Positions 63,750 to 64,000 of a stretch of DNA of 64,000 nucleotides are shown here, piece after piece (the first letter of the stretch is position 1; every line of letters begins with the position of its first letter). The position numbers and the translations under genes are program-made. The stretch is taken from positions 305,101 through 369,100 of the forward strand of contig NZ_CP036455.1 in NCBI RefSeq assembly GCF_004323735.1, given 5' to 3'. The stretch is from Streptomonospora litoralis (GTDB taxonomy: Bacteria > Actinomycetota > Actinomycetes > Streptosporangiales > Streptosporangiaceae). A model generated the notes under the pieces. The model worked only from the letters and a program-made list of their open reading frames with translations, did not search any database and was not told the origin of the DNA.

Positions 63750-64000
63750 ACTCGCCTCGATGCAGCGCACCAAGGCGGCGCGCACCCGGACCAGCCCGGC
63801 CGAACAGGGCGACAACCGGGCCGCGCTGGTGTTCCTGGCGCCGTGGTTCGTGGGCCTCGCCCTGATCACCGTCGGCCCGATCACGGCCTCGCTGTACCTG
63901 TCGTTCACCGACTACAGCCTGCTGGACGCGCCCGAATGGACCGGGCTGGACAACTACATCGCGATGGCGAACGACCCGCGGCTGTTCACCTCGCTGCGGG
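63733..64000 (+). CDS. Sugar ABC transporter permease (cut by window end)
   Basis: The first 89 residues of a MalF-type permease. After a short polar N-terminus comes LVFLAPWFVGLALITVGPI, the first membrane segment, then SLYLSFTDYSLLDAPEWTGL and DNYIAMANDPRLF, the typical FTDY...GL.NY segment of CUT1 permeases. It overlaps the oxidoreductase gene by 17 bases. The second permease (MalG-type) is expected just beyond the window. Confidence 0.88.
   Translation, partial: MSAIGELASMQRTKAARTRTSPAEQGDNRAALVFLAPWFVGLALITVGPITASLYLSFTDYSLLDAPEWTGLDNYIAMANDPRLFTSLR

Overview
The window is a chromosomal stretch of a very GC-rich actinomycete. BldC, mycothiol synthase (MshD), DUF3073, GlnR, a Streptomyces-type Rex, DivIVA-domain proteins and a secreted GH74 xyloglucanase together point to a mycelial, plant-biomass-degrading actinobacterium, perhaps Nocardiopsaceae-like; the genus is a guess. 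No rRNA, tRNA, CRISPR array, insertion sequence or prophage was seen. Most of the window is ordinary core genome, with one accessory carbohydrate locus at the right edge.

Layout. 1-8.3 kb: end of a DUF6412-like gene, an SSI-type protease inhibitor, a YidC-like insertase, a copper-only SodC lipoprotein, a DUF3291 gene with a Cys-rich HTH regulator, a DASS transporter behind a nested inverted repeat, a YigZ/IMPACT protein and a propeller lipoprotein. 8.5-14 kb: mutA, a small coupled ORF, mutB and meaB (methylmalonyl-CoA metabolism). 14.3-18.2 kb: a BldG-type STAS protein, a methyltransferase, a NUDIX enzyme, a small secreted protein and a small SOS-box gene. 18.6-23.6 kb: a TetR regulator and a minus-strand cell-envelope group (amidase, two proteins each with four DivIVA-like motifs, an M48-like protein with a Glu-to-Gln change). 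24-28.4 kb: GH74 xyloglucanase, a ROK regulator and bldC. 29-34.3 kb: an unknown conserved gene, DUF3073, and an SCP-like gene-purF-purM operon. 34.7-41 kb: phosphate uptake, with DUF47-Pit (low affinity) convergent with pstSCAB (high affinity) and a PHO box before pstS. 41-45.4 kb: mshD, a PT-repeat surface protein, glnR, a MoaD-like and a glutaredoxin-like protein. 45.5-51.8 kb: rex-hemA-hemC-hemD-hemB behind a Rex operator. 51.9-52.6 kb: a prim-pol domain protein. 52.6-53.9 kb: a 1.35-kb gene-free spacer with a 21-bp hairpin, a terminator-like T6 site and an array of about 138-bp repeats. 53.9-56 kb: alpha/beta hydrolase, HAD-like protein and RraA. 56.1-64 kb: a LacI-controlled oligosaccharide locus (intracellular GH5, LacI, binding lipoprotein, six-hairpin glycosidase, Gfo/Idh/MocA oxidoreductase, permease cut by the window end).

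The most unusual signal is a dispersed non-coding repeat: single copies at about 17.75 and 26.44 kb and an array at 53.33-53.89 kb. All copies have the same orientation and all lie between convergent genes. Other points of interest are the four-motif DivIVA-like pair beside an amidase, the small ORF coupled by ATGA and GTGA overlaps inside mutAB, the catalytically altered M48-like protein, and several strong operators (LexA box, Rex box, PHO box, LacI palindromes, nested repeat at 4212-4250).
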